DNA of 64,000 bases, taken from contig CAIQKM010000108.1 in assembly GCA_903872345.1 (NCBI GenBank), positions 1-64,000 on the forward strand. Direction: 5' to 3'. A program made the position numbers and the translations under genes. Numbering within the stretch: position 1 is the stretch's first letter; each line of letters opens with the position of its first letter. Below, one piece after another: positions 54,216 through 62,504 of this stretch. The stretch comes from an uncultured Verrucomicrobia subdivision 3 bacterium (GTDB lineage Bacteria; Verrucomicrobiota; Verrucomicrobiia; Limisphaerales; UBA11358). Under the pieces are notes generated by a model. The model was not told the origin of the DNA. It was given only the letters and a program-made list of their open reading frames with translations, and ran no database searches.

Positions 54216-55901
54216 TTAAATTTGCACCGTCACGCCGGTATCTCCCAAGGCCGCCCAGCTCAAACCATTGAACGCGGGCACGTCCTTTGCCATTTCGTTG
54301 AACAAACCTTCGATCGTTACAAAACCGTTCTGACCGGTGATGTTATGCACCAGCTCATGCAGGAATTCCCATTCCGCACGGGCGTCGCCAGGCGCTTCGA
54401 CCGCCTTCATGAATTTCTGCACACGACCCTTGGTGTTCGTAAAGGAACCGCGCTTTTCCGCATGGGCGGCGCCGGGCAGCACATAATGCGCCAGCTTGAC
54501 CGTCTCATTGGGCAGAATGTCACTGACAATCAACGTTTCCAGCTTACCCAGCAAGTCGGCACCGATGCCATGCTTGGTGACATCTTCACCGAAAACAATC
54601 AGCGTGCGAATCTTGCCGCTCTGGATGCCCGCCGCAATCTGCGGCAGGTTGGAACCGATTTCCGTGAAGCAAATGCCGGTCAGGCGCGCACCGTTCGTGT
54701 TCGGATTTTTGTCCGCGCTCACGAGCAGTTTGTCAGCTTCGCCAAAGCGGGCCACGGAATCGCTGACGGCACCGAGCTTGGCCTTCAGCTTGGAAATCAA
54801 CCACAACTCTTCGTTGGTCTGGCGCGCGGAGGCGATGATCGCCACGGAGCCGGCTTGGGCGCGCTTAAGCCGGTCGGTAATCTGGTACAACGCGGCGGCC
54901 CAGGTGTTTTTCTTGCCGAATACTTGGACTTCCTTAAGCCGATCATCGCGTTGAATCCACTTGTAATTCAAGCGGCCGGCATCGCACATCCACGGGCCGT
55001 TCACGGCGGCGTTGTCGCGCGGCGTGTAGCGGAACAATTTTTCTTCGCGGGAACCGAGCAGAGTACTGCAACCGGTGCCGCAACTCGTGCAAAGACTCTT
55101 GGTTTCCTTGAGAAACCAGACGCGCATCTGGAAACGGAAATCTTTCGAGGTCAGCGCACCCACGGGGCAGATGTCCACCGTGTTCAGCGTGTAATTGTTG
55201 TCAAACGGCGTACCGGGGAACGTCGAAATGGTGTTGTAGCTGCCGCGATTGATAATGCCCAGCTTGTCGTCACCGGCGATGTCGCGGGTGAAACGGATGC
55301 AACGGGTGCAAAGCACGCAACGTTCGGCATCCAGCATGATCCGCGGTCCGAGGTCAACGGCCTTCGGCTTGTGCACCTTGGCTTCCACAAAGCGGCTCGT
55401 GCTCTGGCCGTAATCCACGGAATATTCCTGCAGCTTGCATTCGCCGGCCTGGTCGCAAATCGGGCAGTCCAACGGATGGTTGATCAGCAGGGATTCCAGC
55501 ACGCCTTCGCGCATCTGCTTCACCGCCGGGGTGGTGGTGTAAATTTCCATCCCGGGTGAAATCGGGGTGGCGCAGGCAATGGCCGGGCGCGGGGACTTCG
55601 CAATTTTCGCCGTGCCGTCAGGATTGATGACCGGCTTGCGGTCGGGGCCCATCGCCGGCGTGCCAAACTCCACGAGACACATGCGGCAGTTGCCGGCGAC
55701 CGGCAACTGGGGATGCCAGCAGTAATGCGGCACATCGGTCTTGGCCTGTTCGCAGGCCTGGATCATGGTCGTCGGCGTGAGTTTGCCGGACCAGTCGGCC
55801 GTCAGACGCGGCACTTCAATTTCGCGCCCGTCCACCTTCACCTTGATTTTTTCAATCGCGGGTGCGGCGGGCTTCGTTTCAGTTGTGGCGACGGTGGACA
55901 T
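54216..55901 (-). CDS. nuoG: NADH-quinone oxidoreductase subunit G
   Basis: A 561-residue iron-sulfur subunit. An N-terminal 2Fe-2S region (C-W-H-P-Q-L-P-V-A-G-N-C-R-M-C) leads to 4Fe-4S motifs (C-P-I-C-D-Q-A-G-E-C; C-V-L-C-T-R-C-I-R-F; C-T-S-C-G-T-G-C). It is then truncated relative to the roughly 900-residue Escherichia form, as in many non-proteobacterial versions. The start at 55901 lies five bases after a toxin gene that interrupts the operon. Confidence 0.94.
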   Translation of the reverse strand: MSTVATTETKPAAPAIEKIKVKVDGREIEVPRLTADWSGKLTPTTMIQACEQAKTDVPHYCWHPQLPVAGNCRMCLVEFGTPAMGPDRKPVINPDGTAKIAKSPRPAIACATPISPGMEIYTTTPAVKQMREGVLESLLINHPLDCPICDQAGECKLQEYSVDYGQSTSRFVEAKVHKPKAVDLGPRIMLDAERCVLCTRCIRFTRDIAGDDKLGIINRGSYNTISTFPGTPFDNNYTLNTVDICPVGALTSKDFRFQMRVWFLKETKSLCTSCGTGCSTLLGSREEKLFRYTPRDNAAVNGPWMCDAGRLNYKWIQRDDRLKEVQVFGKKNTWAAALYQITDRLKRAQAGSVAIIASARQTNEELWLISKLKAKLGAVSDSVARFGEADKLLVSADKNPNTNGARLTGICFTEIGSNLPQIAAGIQSGKIRTLIVFGEDVTKHGIGADLLGKLETLIVSDILPNETVKLAHYVLPGAAHAEKRGSFTNTKGRVQKFMKAVEAPGDARAEWEFLHELVHNITGQNGFVTIEGLFNEMAKDVPAFNGLSWAALGDTGVTVQI

Positions 55902-55905
55902 GTTT

Positions 55906-56202
55906 TTAGTTCAAACGGCCTCGCCAGCCATCAGGCCGGCGGCCGGAATGATACACGGCAATAATTTGAATGCGATCCGGTAATTCGCGGTATAACAACC
56001 GGTACGGAAATGGAAATGCGCGGCAGCCGCGCACAGGCGCGTCAAAGACAGGCCACCACTCCGGATTCCGGCGAATCTTTTCGCCGGCTTCCCGAATGGC
56101 ATCCAGAAACAAATTCCCAACACCTGGCTGTCTTTCGTCATAAAATTTGGCCGCTTCTGCCATTTCCGTTTCCGCAATGGACAGATAGGTCAACCGCTTC
56201 AT
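55906..56202 (-). CDS. ParE/RelE-type toxin inside the nuo operon
   Basis: A 98-residue RelE/ParE-superfamily protein (K-F-Y-D-E-R-Q-P-G-V-G-N-L-F-L-D ... Y-R-L-L-Y-R-E ... I-I-A-V-Y-H-S-G-R-R-P-D-G-W). The start overlaps the antitoxin stop by four bases. It belongs either to DNA-gyrase inhibitors or to ribosome-dependent RNases; the sequence does not decide. It lies five bases upstream of nuoG and in the same direction, so it should be carried on the nuo transcript. Confidence 0.85.
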   Translation of the reverse strand: MKRLTYLSIAETEMAEAAKFYDERQPGVGNLFLDAIREAGEKIRRNPEWWPVFDAPVRGCRAFPFPYRLLYRELPDRIQIIAVYHSGRRPDGWRGRLN

Positions 56203-56432
56203 TTCACTTTGCGATAGGCGTCGTTTAAGACGTCTGCCGCGTCACGTTCCGTCAATTGCCCGGCATCAAATGCCTGGCACCGGTCCAGCACTTCGCGCTT
56301 CCACGCCGCTTCGATTTCCGGCGAGCCGGCTTCCGGCTCAAAACTCAATAACAACTTTTCCACCAAACTTGCCCGCTCTTTCAGCGGCAAGGCCAGCGCT
56401 TCAATAAAGACCGTGTCCGTATTCGCGCTCAT
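56199..56432 (-). CDS. Addiction-module antitoxin inside the nuo operon
   Basis: A 77-residue addiction-module component starts at ATG 56432 (a TTG at 56444 is also in frame and overlaps nuoF). It has the signature L-A-L-P-L-K-E-R-A-S-L-V-E-K-L-L-L-S-F and a C-terminal charged tail. It is eight bases after the nuoF stop and pairs with the downstream ParE-like toxin. Confidence 0.83.
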   Translation of the reverse strand: MSANTDTVFIEALALPLKERASLVEKLLLSFEPEAGSPEIEAAWKREVLDRCQAFDAGQLTERDAADVLNDAYRKVK

Positions 56433-56440
56433 GGTTTCAT

Positions 56441-57865
56441 TCAATGATGCGCTTCCGCCAGCGATTTCGGCTGGCCGGCTTCCTTCGCCCGACGCTCTTC
56501 ATCTGCGGCGCCTTTGGCGACAAAATCGTCCTTGAACTTGGCCAGAAAACTCTGGACCGGCCAGGAGCAGGCTTCGCCGAACGCGCAAATCGTGCGGCCG
56601 CCGGGAATATTGTCGGCGATCTTGCCGAGGTATTCGGCATCCTGCTTGCGGCCTTCCCCGTGGGTGAGGCGTTGCAGGGTCTTGTTCATCCACAGCGAAC
56701 CTTCGCGGCAGGGCGTGCACTGGCCGCAGCTTTCGTGGGCGTAAAATTCGGAGAGATTGGCCAGCGCTTCCACAATGTCCACGCTGTCGTCCATCACAAT
56801 GATGGCGCTCGAACCGCTCATGGTGCCGGCCTGCGCCAGCGAGTCAAAATCGTACGGCAGATCCAGCATGTCGGTTTCGACAATCACTTCCTTGCCGTCG
56901 GCGTCTTTCTTCTTCAGCTTGAACTTCTCGCCGGCTTTCAAAACCTTCGAGGAGGAGCCGCCGGGAATGATGGCCTTGAGCTTGCGACCGTCGCGCAGAC
57001 CGCCGCCAAATTTCGGATCGTTAATCAGTTCGCCGAGGGTGGCCTTGCCGACTTCAATTTCGTAATAGCCGGGGCGCTTCACCTGACCGCTGAGACTGAC
57101 GATGCGCGTGCCGGTGTTGTTCGGCGTGCCGAGCTTGGCAAACGCCGCGCCGCCCATTTCCACAATGTGCTTCACATTGCAGAGCGTCTCGACGTTGTTA
57201 ACAATCGTCGGGCACATCCACAGACCGAGCACCGCCGGAAAATACGGGGGCTTGATGCGGGGATACGGCCGTTTGCCTTCCAGCGATTCAATCAGGCCGG
57301 TTTCTTCGCCGCAAATATATGCGCCGGCACCGCGATGCACATGCATCTCCAGATCGTAGCCGGTGCCGAGAATGTTTTTGCCGAGGAAATTCTTCGCGCG
57401 GGCTTCCTTGAGCGCCTGATTCAGAATCTTCGCGCCTTCGGGCATTTCGCCGCGAATGTAAATGTAGGCCAGCTTCACGTCATTCGCGAAGCAGGAGATG
57501 ATCATGCCCTCGATGAGCTGATGCGGATCCTTGTGAATGATCTGGCGATCCTTGAACGTGCCGGGTTCGGATTCGTCGGCGTTGCAGATCAGATAAATCG
57601 GCTTGCCGCTGCGGCGATCCACGAAACTCCACTTGAGGCCGCAGGAGAAACCGGCACCGCCACGACCGCGCAGACCGGAAACCTTGACGTCCTCGCGAAT
57701 TTGTTCGGGACCGGAAAGCTTTTTGCCGTCCGCCAGATCCTTCGGCTGGATGGCGAGCGCCTTTTTCAGGCCCTCGTAGCCGCCATGACGCAGATAGCAT
57801 TCGATGTCCGGGGTGTAACCCGGTTCATCGGCATACTTCAAAATTAATTTGTATTCTTGCGCCAT
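56441..57865 (-). CDS. nuoF: NADH-quinone oxidoreductase subunit F (NADH/FMN binding)
   Basis: A 474-residue flavoprotein with the FMN/NADH-binding G-L-R-G-R-G-G-A-G-F-S and A-G-A-Y-I-C-G-E-E-T. The 4Fe-4S ligands are in E-S-C-G-Q-C-T-P-C-R-E-G, with a later Cys in I-C-A-F-G-E-A-C-S-W. It takes electrons from NADH into complex I and is followed by the inserted toxin-antitoxin pair. Confidence 0.96.
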   Translation of the reverse strand: MAQEYKLILKYADEPGYTPDIECYLRHGGYEGLKKALAIQPKDLADGKKLSGPEQIREDVKVSGLRGRGGAGFSCGLKWSFVDRRSGKPIYLICNADESEPGTFKDRQIIHKDPHQLIEGMIISCFANDVKLAYIYIRGEMPEGAKILNQALKEARAKNFLGKNILGTGYDLEMHVHRGAGAYICGEETGLIESLEGKRPYPRIKPPYFPAVLGLWMCPTIVNNVETLCNVKHIVEMGGAAFAKLGTPNNTGTRIVSLSGQVKRPGYYEIEVGKATLGELINDPKFGGGLRDGRKLKAIIPGGSSSKVLKAGEKFKLKKKDADGKEVIVETDMLDLPYDFDSLAQAGTMSGSSAIIVMDDSVDIVEALANLSEFYAHESCGQCTPCREGSLWMNKTLQRLTHGEGRKQDAEYLGKIADNIPGGRTICAFGEACSWPVQSFLAKFKDDFVAKGAADEERRAKEAGQPKSLAEAHH

Positions 57866-57913
57866 AGCAACTTGACTCTTCGTAAAATTTCTCTAATTTA
57901 AACGGCCCATCAA

Positions 57914-57987
57914 TGCCCGATGGTGTAACGGTAGCACAAGTGACTCTGAATCACTTTGTCATGGTTCAAATCCATGTCGGGCAGCCA
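57914..57987 (+). tRNA. tRNA-Gln (CTG anticodon)
   Basis: Acceptor arm TGCCCGA pairs with TCGGGCA, discriminator G and encoded CCA end the 74-nt gene. The anticodon stem loop GTGA-CTCTGAA-TCAC gives anticodon CTG, reading CAG (Gln). The T-arm is ATGG-TTCAAAT-CCAT and the D-loop is short, as usual. It sits on the opposite strand, between nuoF and the nucleotidyltransferase-like gene. Confidence 0.93.
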
Positions 57988-58025
57988 TTTCCCATTTTCG
58001 GTCCGGCATTTGCAATCCACCAGTT

Positions 58026-58481
58026 TCATTTTGTCATCCGCTTGGTCACGGCCAGCCGCTGCCGGATCAACTCAATATGCAACAAATCTTTCGGCCGTCC
58101 GATGGCGGCTTTGCTTTTCTGGATCAACTCCAGCGGCAGCACCGCCACATCAACACCCTGCAATTTCATTCGTTTTGCCCTGCTGATTACTTTCGCAAAA
58201 ACCGGCAGCCCCGTCACTTCATAAATGAAATTGACCAGCGTTCCGTCGGCCAGTTCCACCACCGTGTTCCGCACGGCTTGCGCGCCCAGACGCAGGGCCA
58301 AATTCACCGCCCGCATATAATCCCGCGCCGGCAAATCCAGCCACAAATCCACGTCAATCGTGGATCCGGGAACGCCCTGTATGCTTGCCGCCGCCATGCC
58401 AATCACCTGGAACCGAATTTTTTCAGCGCCGAGCGCCCCCAGCAATTCACCGAGCGGAGATAGTTCACGTTCATCTGCCAC
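58026..58481 (-). CDS. Nucleotidyltransferase-fold protein
   Basis: A protein of about 151 residues with the R-F-Q-V-I-G-M-A-A-A-S opening and the paired acidic T-I-D-V-D-L-W-L-D-L motif of Pol-beta-like nucleotidyltransferases (AbiEii/MNT style), ending R-P-K-D-L-L-H-I-E-L-I-R. The frame overlaps the preceding small gene by about 80 bases in another frame. The start is uncertain (GTG 58481 or TTG 58445), as no ATG is available. By context it could be the toxin or partner of the small upstream protein. Confidence 0.6.
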   Translation of the reverse strand: MADERELSPLGELLGALGAEKIRFQVIGMAAASIQGVPGSTIDVDLWLDLPARDYMRAVNLALRLGAQAVRNTVVELADGTLVNFIYEVTGLPVFAKVISRAKRMKLQGVDVAVLPLELIQKSKAAIGRPKDLLHIELIRQRLAVTKRMTK

Positions 58482-58603
58482 CGCTCGTCCGGCGTCGCGG
58501 CGGCGCACCGCGCGAACAGCACCTTTTCGTGCTCGTCCAGCCCGCTCATCCCGGCGATCCGCCGGTAAACTTTTGGCCAGTCTTTTAGGCTTGTGGCTTT
58601 CAC
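58403..58603 (-). CDS. 66-residue partner of the nucleotidyltransferase gene
   Basis: A short helical-looking protein (S-L-K-D-W-P-K-V-Y-R-R-I-A-G-M-S-G-L ... D-E-R-W-Q-M-N-V-N-Y-L-R-S). It lies 25 bases after the nuoE stop and overlaps the nucleotidyltransferase-like gene, in the same direction. No catalytic motif is seen; similar short genes next to nucleotidyltransferase-like genes are known by memory, possibly a toxin-antitoxin or defence pair. Confidence 0.55.
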   Translation of the reverse strand: MKATSLKDWPKVYRRIAGMSGLDEHEKVLFARCAAATPDERWQMNVNYLRSVNCWGRSALKKFGSR

Positions 58604-58628
58604 GTTTTGATTTGGCGGCCATCAGACT

Positions 58629-59114
58629 TCATTTGCACCCGGACAAAATTTCATCCGCTTTCTGGTGCGTGACGCCTTCGTAAAACTTTTCGCCCACCAT
58701 CATGACCGGCGCGGTGCCGCAGCTCGCCAGGCATTCCACAAATTCAACCGTGAACTTCCCGTCCTTGGTCGTTTGCGGGCCGTGCGCGTGGGCATCCAGG
58801 CCCAGACGGGTGCAAAACAGTTTGTGCAATTCGTACGCGCCACCCAGCGCGCAGCTCAGCGTGCGGCAGACCTTGATCGAATATTTTCCCTGCGGCTGCT
58901 GACGCAGCATCGGGTAAAACGTGACGATCTCGTACAAATTGATCGGCGGCAGCTCCAGCTTCTTCGCGGCCCATTCGACGGACTCCTGCGAAATCCACCC
59001 GTGCTCGGCTTGGATGGCGTGCAACACCATCAGGGACGCGGCCCGTTTCACCGGGTAGTGCGAAATCAATTCGTTCACTTCCGCTTCCAGACTGTCTGTG
59101 ACTTTAAAACTCAT
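58629..59114 (-). CDS. nuoE: NADH-quinone oxidoreductase subunit E
   Basis: A 161-residue thioredoxin-like subunit with 2Fe-2S ligands in C-R-T-L-S-C near residue 83 and C-L-A-S-C-G near residue 129. It works with NuoF in NADH oxidation. The stop is 25 bases before a non-nuo gene. Confidence 0.95.
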   Translation of the reverse strand: MSFKVTDSLEAEVNELISHYPVKRAASLMVLHAIQAEHGWISQESVEWAAKKLELPPINLYEIVTFYPMLRQQPQGKYSIKVCRTLSCALGGAYELHKLFCTRLGLDAHAHGPQTTKDGKFTVEFVECLASCGTAPVMMVGEKFYEGVTHQKADEILSGCK

Positions 59115-59132
59115 GTTATCCGGAATCTTGTT

Positions 59133-60404
59133 TTATCGGTCGCTTTCACCCATCACGAAATCCAGCGAGCCGAGGATGACCGGCACGTCGCTGATCATGC
59201 AGCCGGGCATCAGTTCGCCCAGAATGCTCAGATTTACGAATGAAGGGGCGCGGATCTTCAGGCGATACGGCACGCCGCCGCCCCGGCTGTTGATATAGAA
59301 GCCGAGCTCGCCCTTCGGATTTTCGTGGCCAAAATAAACTTCGCCGGGCGGACAGTTCACGCCTTCGGTCACCAGCATGAACTGGTGGATCAATTCTTCC
59401 ATGCTCGACAGCACCTTCTGCTTCGAGGGCAGCGTAATCTTGCCATCGGGAATGTTCACCGGTTCCTTGGACGCGTTGGCGCCGCCGCCGGGAATCTTGT
59501 CCACGCACTGGGCCAGGATGCGCATGCTCTGGCGCATTTCTTCCATGCGAACGAGATAACGGTCGTAGCAATCGCCCACCGAGCCTACGGGGATGTCAAA
59601 CTGCAAATCCTTGTAGCACAGATACGGCTGGTTTTTGCGGAGATCGTATTCCACGCCGCTGCCGCGCAGGTTCGGACCGCTCAGGCCGTAATCAATCGCC
59701 ATTTCCTTGGAGACCACCCCAAGATCGCGCAGACGGTCCACCCAGATGCGGTTGCGGGTGAGCAGCGTTTCCGCTTCGGCCAGCGCCACGGCAAATTCCT
59801 TGAGGAACTGGCGGACCTGATCACACCAGTTCGGCGGCACATCCCGCAGCAAACCGCCGATGCGAGTGTAGCTGGTCGTCAGACGAGCGCCGCTGGCCGC
59901 TTCGGCCAGGTTGTAAATTTTTTCGCGTTCTGTGAAGGTCAACAGGAACACCGTGACGGCACCCGTATCCATCGCGAAGGCGCCGAGACCGAGCAAATGC
60001 GCGGAGATGCGGGCCAGTTCGCAGCACATCACCCGGATGTACTGGCAGCGCGGGGTCAGCTTGTCATGCACGCCCAGCAGTTTTTCGACCGCGAGGGTGT
60101 AGGCGACGTTGTTCGCCAAGGGCGCGAGATAATCCAGCCGGTCCGTGTAAGGGATGAACTGGGTGTAGGTCATGTTCTCGGCGATCTTCTCATCGCCGCG
60201 ATGCAGGTACCCCACATCGGGATCCGCCTTGGTGATGACTTCGCCGTCCAGTTCGAGGACGATGCGGAGCACGCCGTGCGTGGCCGGATGCGACGGCCCC
60301 ATGTTCAGGACCATGCGTTCGCCCTGGACATCCTGCAGCTCATCCGCCGCCTGCGCAGCGCGCGCGGCGGAATCGCGAATTTCAATCTCTTGAACCGAGC
60401 TCAT
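59133..60404 (-). CDS. nuoD: NADH-quinone oxidoreductase subunit D
   Basis: A 423-residue 49-kDa-type subunit that lines the quinone site, with G-P-S-H-P-A-T-H-G near residue 38 and R-G-E-x-G-F-Y-like features near the C-terminus (K-G-E-L-G-F-Y). It is followed by an 18-base gap and nuoE. Confidence 0.96.
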   Translation of the reverse strand: MSSVQEIEIRDSAARAAQAADELQDVQGERMVLNMGPSHPATHGVLRIVLELDGEVITKADPDVGYLHRGDEKIAENMTYTQFIPYTDRLDYLAPLANNVAYTLAVEKLLGVHDKLTPRCQYIRVMCCELARISAHLLGLGAFAMDTGAVTVFLLTFTEREKIYNLAEAASGARLTTSYTRIGGLLRDVPPNWCDQVRQFLKEFAVALAEAETLLTRNRIWVDRLRDLGVVSKEMAIDYGLSGPNLRGSGVEYDLRKNQPYLCYKDLQFDIPVGSVGDCYDRYLVRMEEMRQSMRILAQCVDKIPGGGANASKEPVNIPDGKITLPSKQKVLSSMEELIHQFMLVTEGVNCPPGEVYFGHENPKGELGFYINSRGGGVPYRLKIRAPSFVNLSILGELMPGCMISDVPVILGSLDFVMGESDR

Positions 60405-60418
60405 TGATACAAAGCGTG

Positions 60419-60997
60419 TTATTCTTCCGGATTACGAACCCGGGGTTCGCGTCCGATCGAGTCCCCGCCACCGGCCACGGTGACGAATGGCCCGCCTTCG
60501 AGCGGGGCGGGTTTGGTAAAGGCCACATTGGGCAGATCCGTCGGCTTGCCGGCCAGCGGAAAATCCTTGCGCAACGGGTAATAGGGATACCCTTCCCACA
60601 TCAGAATCCGGCGCAGATCGGGATGGCCGCTGAAGCGGATGCCCATCATGTCGTAAATTTCGCGTTCGTGCCAGTTGGCCGAGCGCCAGACCGGAAGCAC
60701 GCTGGGCAGCTCGGATTTTTCCTCGCTGACATTTGTTTTGATGCGCAGCTCGGTGTTGGCAGTCATGCTGCGCAGGTGGTAAACCACCGTCCACCGGGGA
60801 TCTTCGCCGTAGTTGTCCACGCTGGTGATGTCCACCAGAAAGTCAAAGCCCAAGGTCTGCTTGGCAAAACCGGCCACTTCAAAAATCTTTTCGGCATCGG
60901 CCAGGCTGAGGCTGATTTCGCCGCGGAATTCCGTTGGTTCGGTGACGAGGTCGCCGAACTTGGCCTTGAGTTGGTTGGCAGATTCGAGGGCGGTCAC
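60419..60997 (-). CDS. nuoC: NADH-quinone oxidoreductase subunit C
   Basis: A 192-residue 30-kDa-type subunit with the family signature N-W-H-E-R-E-I-Y-D-M-M-G-I-R-F near residue 108. It is a separate gene, not fused to nuoD. It starts four bases after the nuoB stop. Confidence 0.95.
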   Translation of the reverse strand: MTALESANQLKAKFGDLVTEPTEFRGEISLSLADAEKIFEVAGFAKQTLGFDFLVDITSVDNYGEDPRWTVVYHLRSMTANTELRIKTNVSEEKSELPSVLPVWRSANWHEREIYDMMGIRFSGHPDLRRILMWEGYPYYPLRKDFPLAGKPTDLPNVAFTKPAPLEGGPFVTVAGGGDSIGREPRVRNPEE

Positions 60998-61001
60998 AGG
61001 A

Positions 61002-61535
61002 TCAGGATTTGTTTTGCCCGGTGAGGGTCTTGACGATGTTCAGGTCCTGGATGCAGGGCTGGCTGATGATCTTCTTCTGCAACTCCATCAGCGCGTCCAA
61101 CACGGCTTCCGGACGGGGCGGACAGCCGCTAATATACAAATCCACGGGCACAATGTTGTCCACGCCTTGCAACACCGCGTAGCTGCGATACATGCCGCCG
61201 GTCGAGGCGCAGGCGCCCATCGCGATCACCCACTTGGGTTCGGGCATCTGGTCGTAAATGCGCTTGAGCACGGCCGCCATCTTGTAGGTGACGGTGCCGG
61301 CCACAATCATGCAATCGGCCTGGCGCGGCGAAAAACGCATCACTTCGGAGCCAAAACGGGAAATATCAAAGCGACTCGCACCCACCGCCATCAGCTCGAT
61401 GGCGCAGCAGGCCAGACCCATGGGCATCGGCCACACGGAATTGGCACGAAACCAATTCAGGGCGGCATCGACGCGGGTGACTATGACATCCCCCTCTATC
61501 TTGGAATCGTAGGCGTAATCGCTTTGCGTCTGCAT
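61002..61535 (-). CDS. nuoB: NADH-quinone oxidoreductase subunit B
   Basis: A 177-residue subunit that carries cluster N2, with the tandem cysteines in [12 protein letters not shown], a further Cys in G-A-C-A-S-T-G-G, and C-P-P-R-P-E-A-V-L. It is first in the operon here. No nuoA lies upstream; instead a thymidylate kinase diverges. Confidence 0.96.
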   Translation of the reverse strand: MQTQSDYAYDSKIEGDVIVTRVDAALNWFRANSVWPMPMGLACCAIELMAVGASRFDISRFGSEVMRFSPRQADCMIVAGTVTYKMAAVLKRIYDQMPEPKWVIAMGACASTGGMYRSYAVLQGVDNIVPVDLYISGCPPRPEAVLDALMELQKKIISQPCIQDLNIVKTLTGQNKS

Positions 61536-61751
61536 TTTAATAAAAAAACGCCAGAAAGTAGGCGCACCTCAAGCCTACCCATGGGGGGGAGGCCGGGCAA
61601 GTTCAAATTTGTGATTTTTTTCACAAGCTGCGCTTGTGGCCCGCCTAATCACCCCTTATTAACTTGGAAATGACAATAAATGACGATCACAAGTAGGGCT
61701 TGTTACCGGCGGAAATTCCTCTACATTTTAACGCCACGCTGGTCGCAAGAA
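61536..61751. promoter_or_regulatory. Divergent promoter region of nuoB and the tmk pair
   Basis: 216 bases between the divergent starts of nuoB and the first thymidylate kinase. A short inverted stretch (TTGTGA ... TCACAA near 61610-61625) could be an operator. The region must hold promoters for both directions; the exact -10/-35 elements were not assigned. No RNA gene is seen. Confidence 0.35.
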
Positions 61752-62504
61752 ATGAAAACGTTTGCCGAATCTAATTTCCCGGGGCGCCTGATCGCCGTCG
61801 AAGGCCTGGACGGCTCCGGCAAGTCCACGCAAATCTACCTGCTCAAACGCTGGCTGGAGGCCGAGGGCATCAAGGTCTATTTCAGCGAGTGGAACTCCTC
61901 CGAACTCGTCAAATCCGCCACCAGCAAGGGCAAAAAACGCGAACTGCTCACCCCCACCACCTTCAGCCTCATTCATGCGACCGATTTTGCGGACCGCTAC
62001 GAACGGCATCTGGTTCCCCTGCTGCGCGCCGGCTATATCGTACTGTGCGACCGTTATGTCTTCACCGCCTTTGCCCGCGATGTCACCCGCGGCTGTCCGC
62101 CGGAATGGGTGCGCGGCAATTACAGCTTCGCCTGCGCCCCGGATTTGACCATGTTTTTCAAGGCCGACCTTGATGTCTCCTTGAACCGCATCTTGGAAGG
62201 CCGTCCTAAATTAAAGTTCTTCGAGGCCGGCATGGACCTGCGGCTGTCCCCGGATCCTTATCAAAGTTTCAAGATTTTCCAAGGCCGCATCCTTGACCAG
62301 TACCTGGCCATGAGCAAGGAATTCAATTTCATGATCATGGATGCCAACCAGCCCGTGGAAAAGCAGCAGGTGATTGTCCGCAAGCTGGTTAGCGAACACA
62401 TCGACCTGAAGCAATTCAAACGCCGCAGCCCGCTGCCACTGCCGCCGGCACTAACGGCGGATCGCGAACACCACAGCGAAGGGGAGGAGGACAAGGCCGC
62501 ATGA
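61752..62504 (+). CDS. tmk: Thymidylate kinase 1
   Basis: A 250-residue P-loop kinase with Walker A E-G-L-D-G-S-G-K24-S-T-Q, the D-R-Y motif in C-D-R-Y-V-F-T-A-F-A-R-D, and a LID-like G-R-P-K-L-K-F-F-E-A-G-M-D-L segment. It phosphorylates dTMP to dTDP. ATG 61752 fits the family start. The Pro-rich and acidic C-terminal tail (about 30 residues) is an extension. The stop overlaps the next paralogue by four bases. Confidence 0.88.
   Translation: MKTFAESNFPGRLIAVEGLDGSGKSTQIYLLKRWLEAEGIKVYFSEWNSSELVKSATSKGKKRELLTPTTFSLIHATDFADRYERHLVPLLRAGYIVLCDRYVFTAFARDVTRGCPPEWVRGNYSFACAPDLTMFFKADLDVSLNRILEGRPKLKFFEAGMDLRLSPDPYQSFKIFQGRILDQYLAMSKEFNFMIMDANQPVEKQQVIVRKLVSEHIDLKQFKRRSPLPLPPALTADREHHSEGEEDKAA

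Noticed and set aside
58482-58622. N-terminal extension of the nucleotidyltransferase frame
   Set aside because: This part is Arg-rich and out of frame with the 66-residue gene, which has the more protein-like composition; the nucleotidyltransferase fold begins later.
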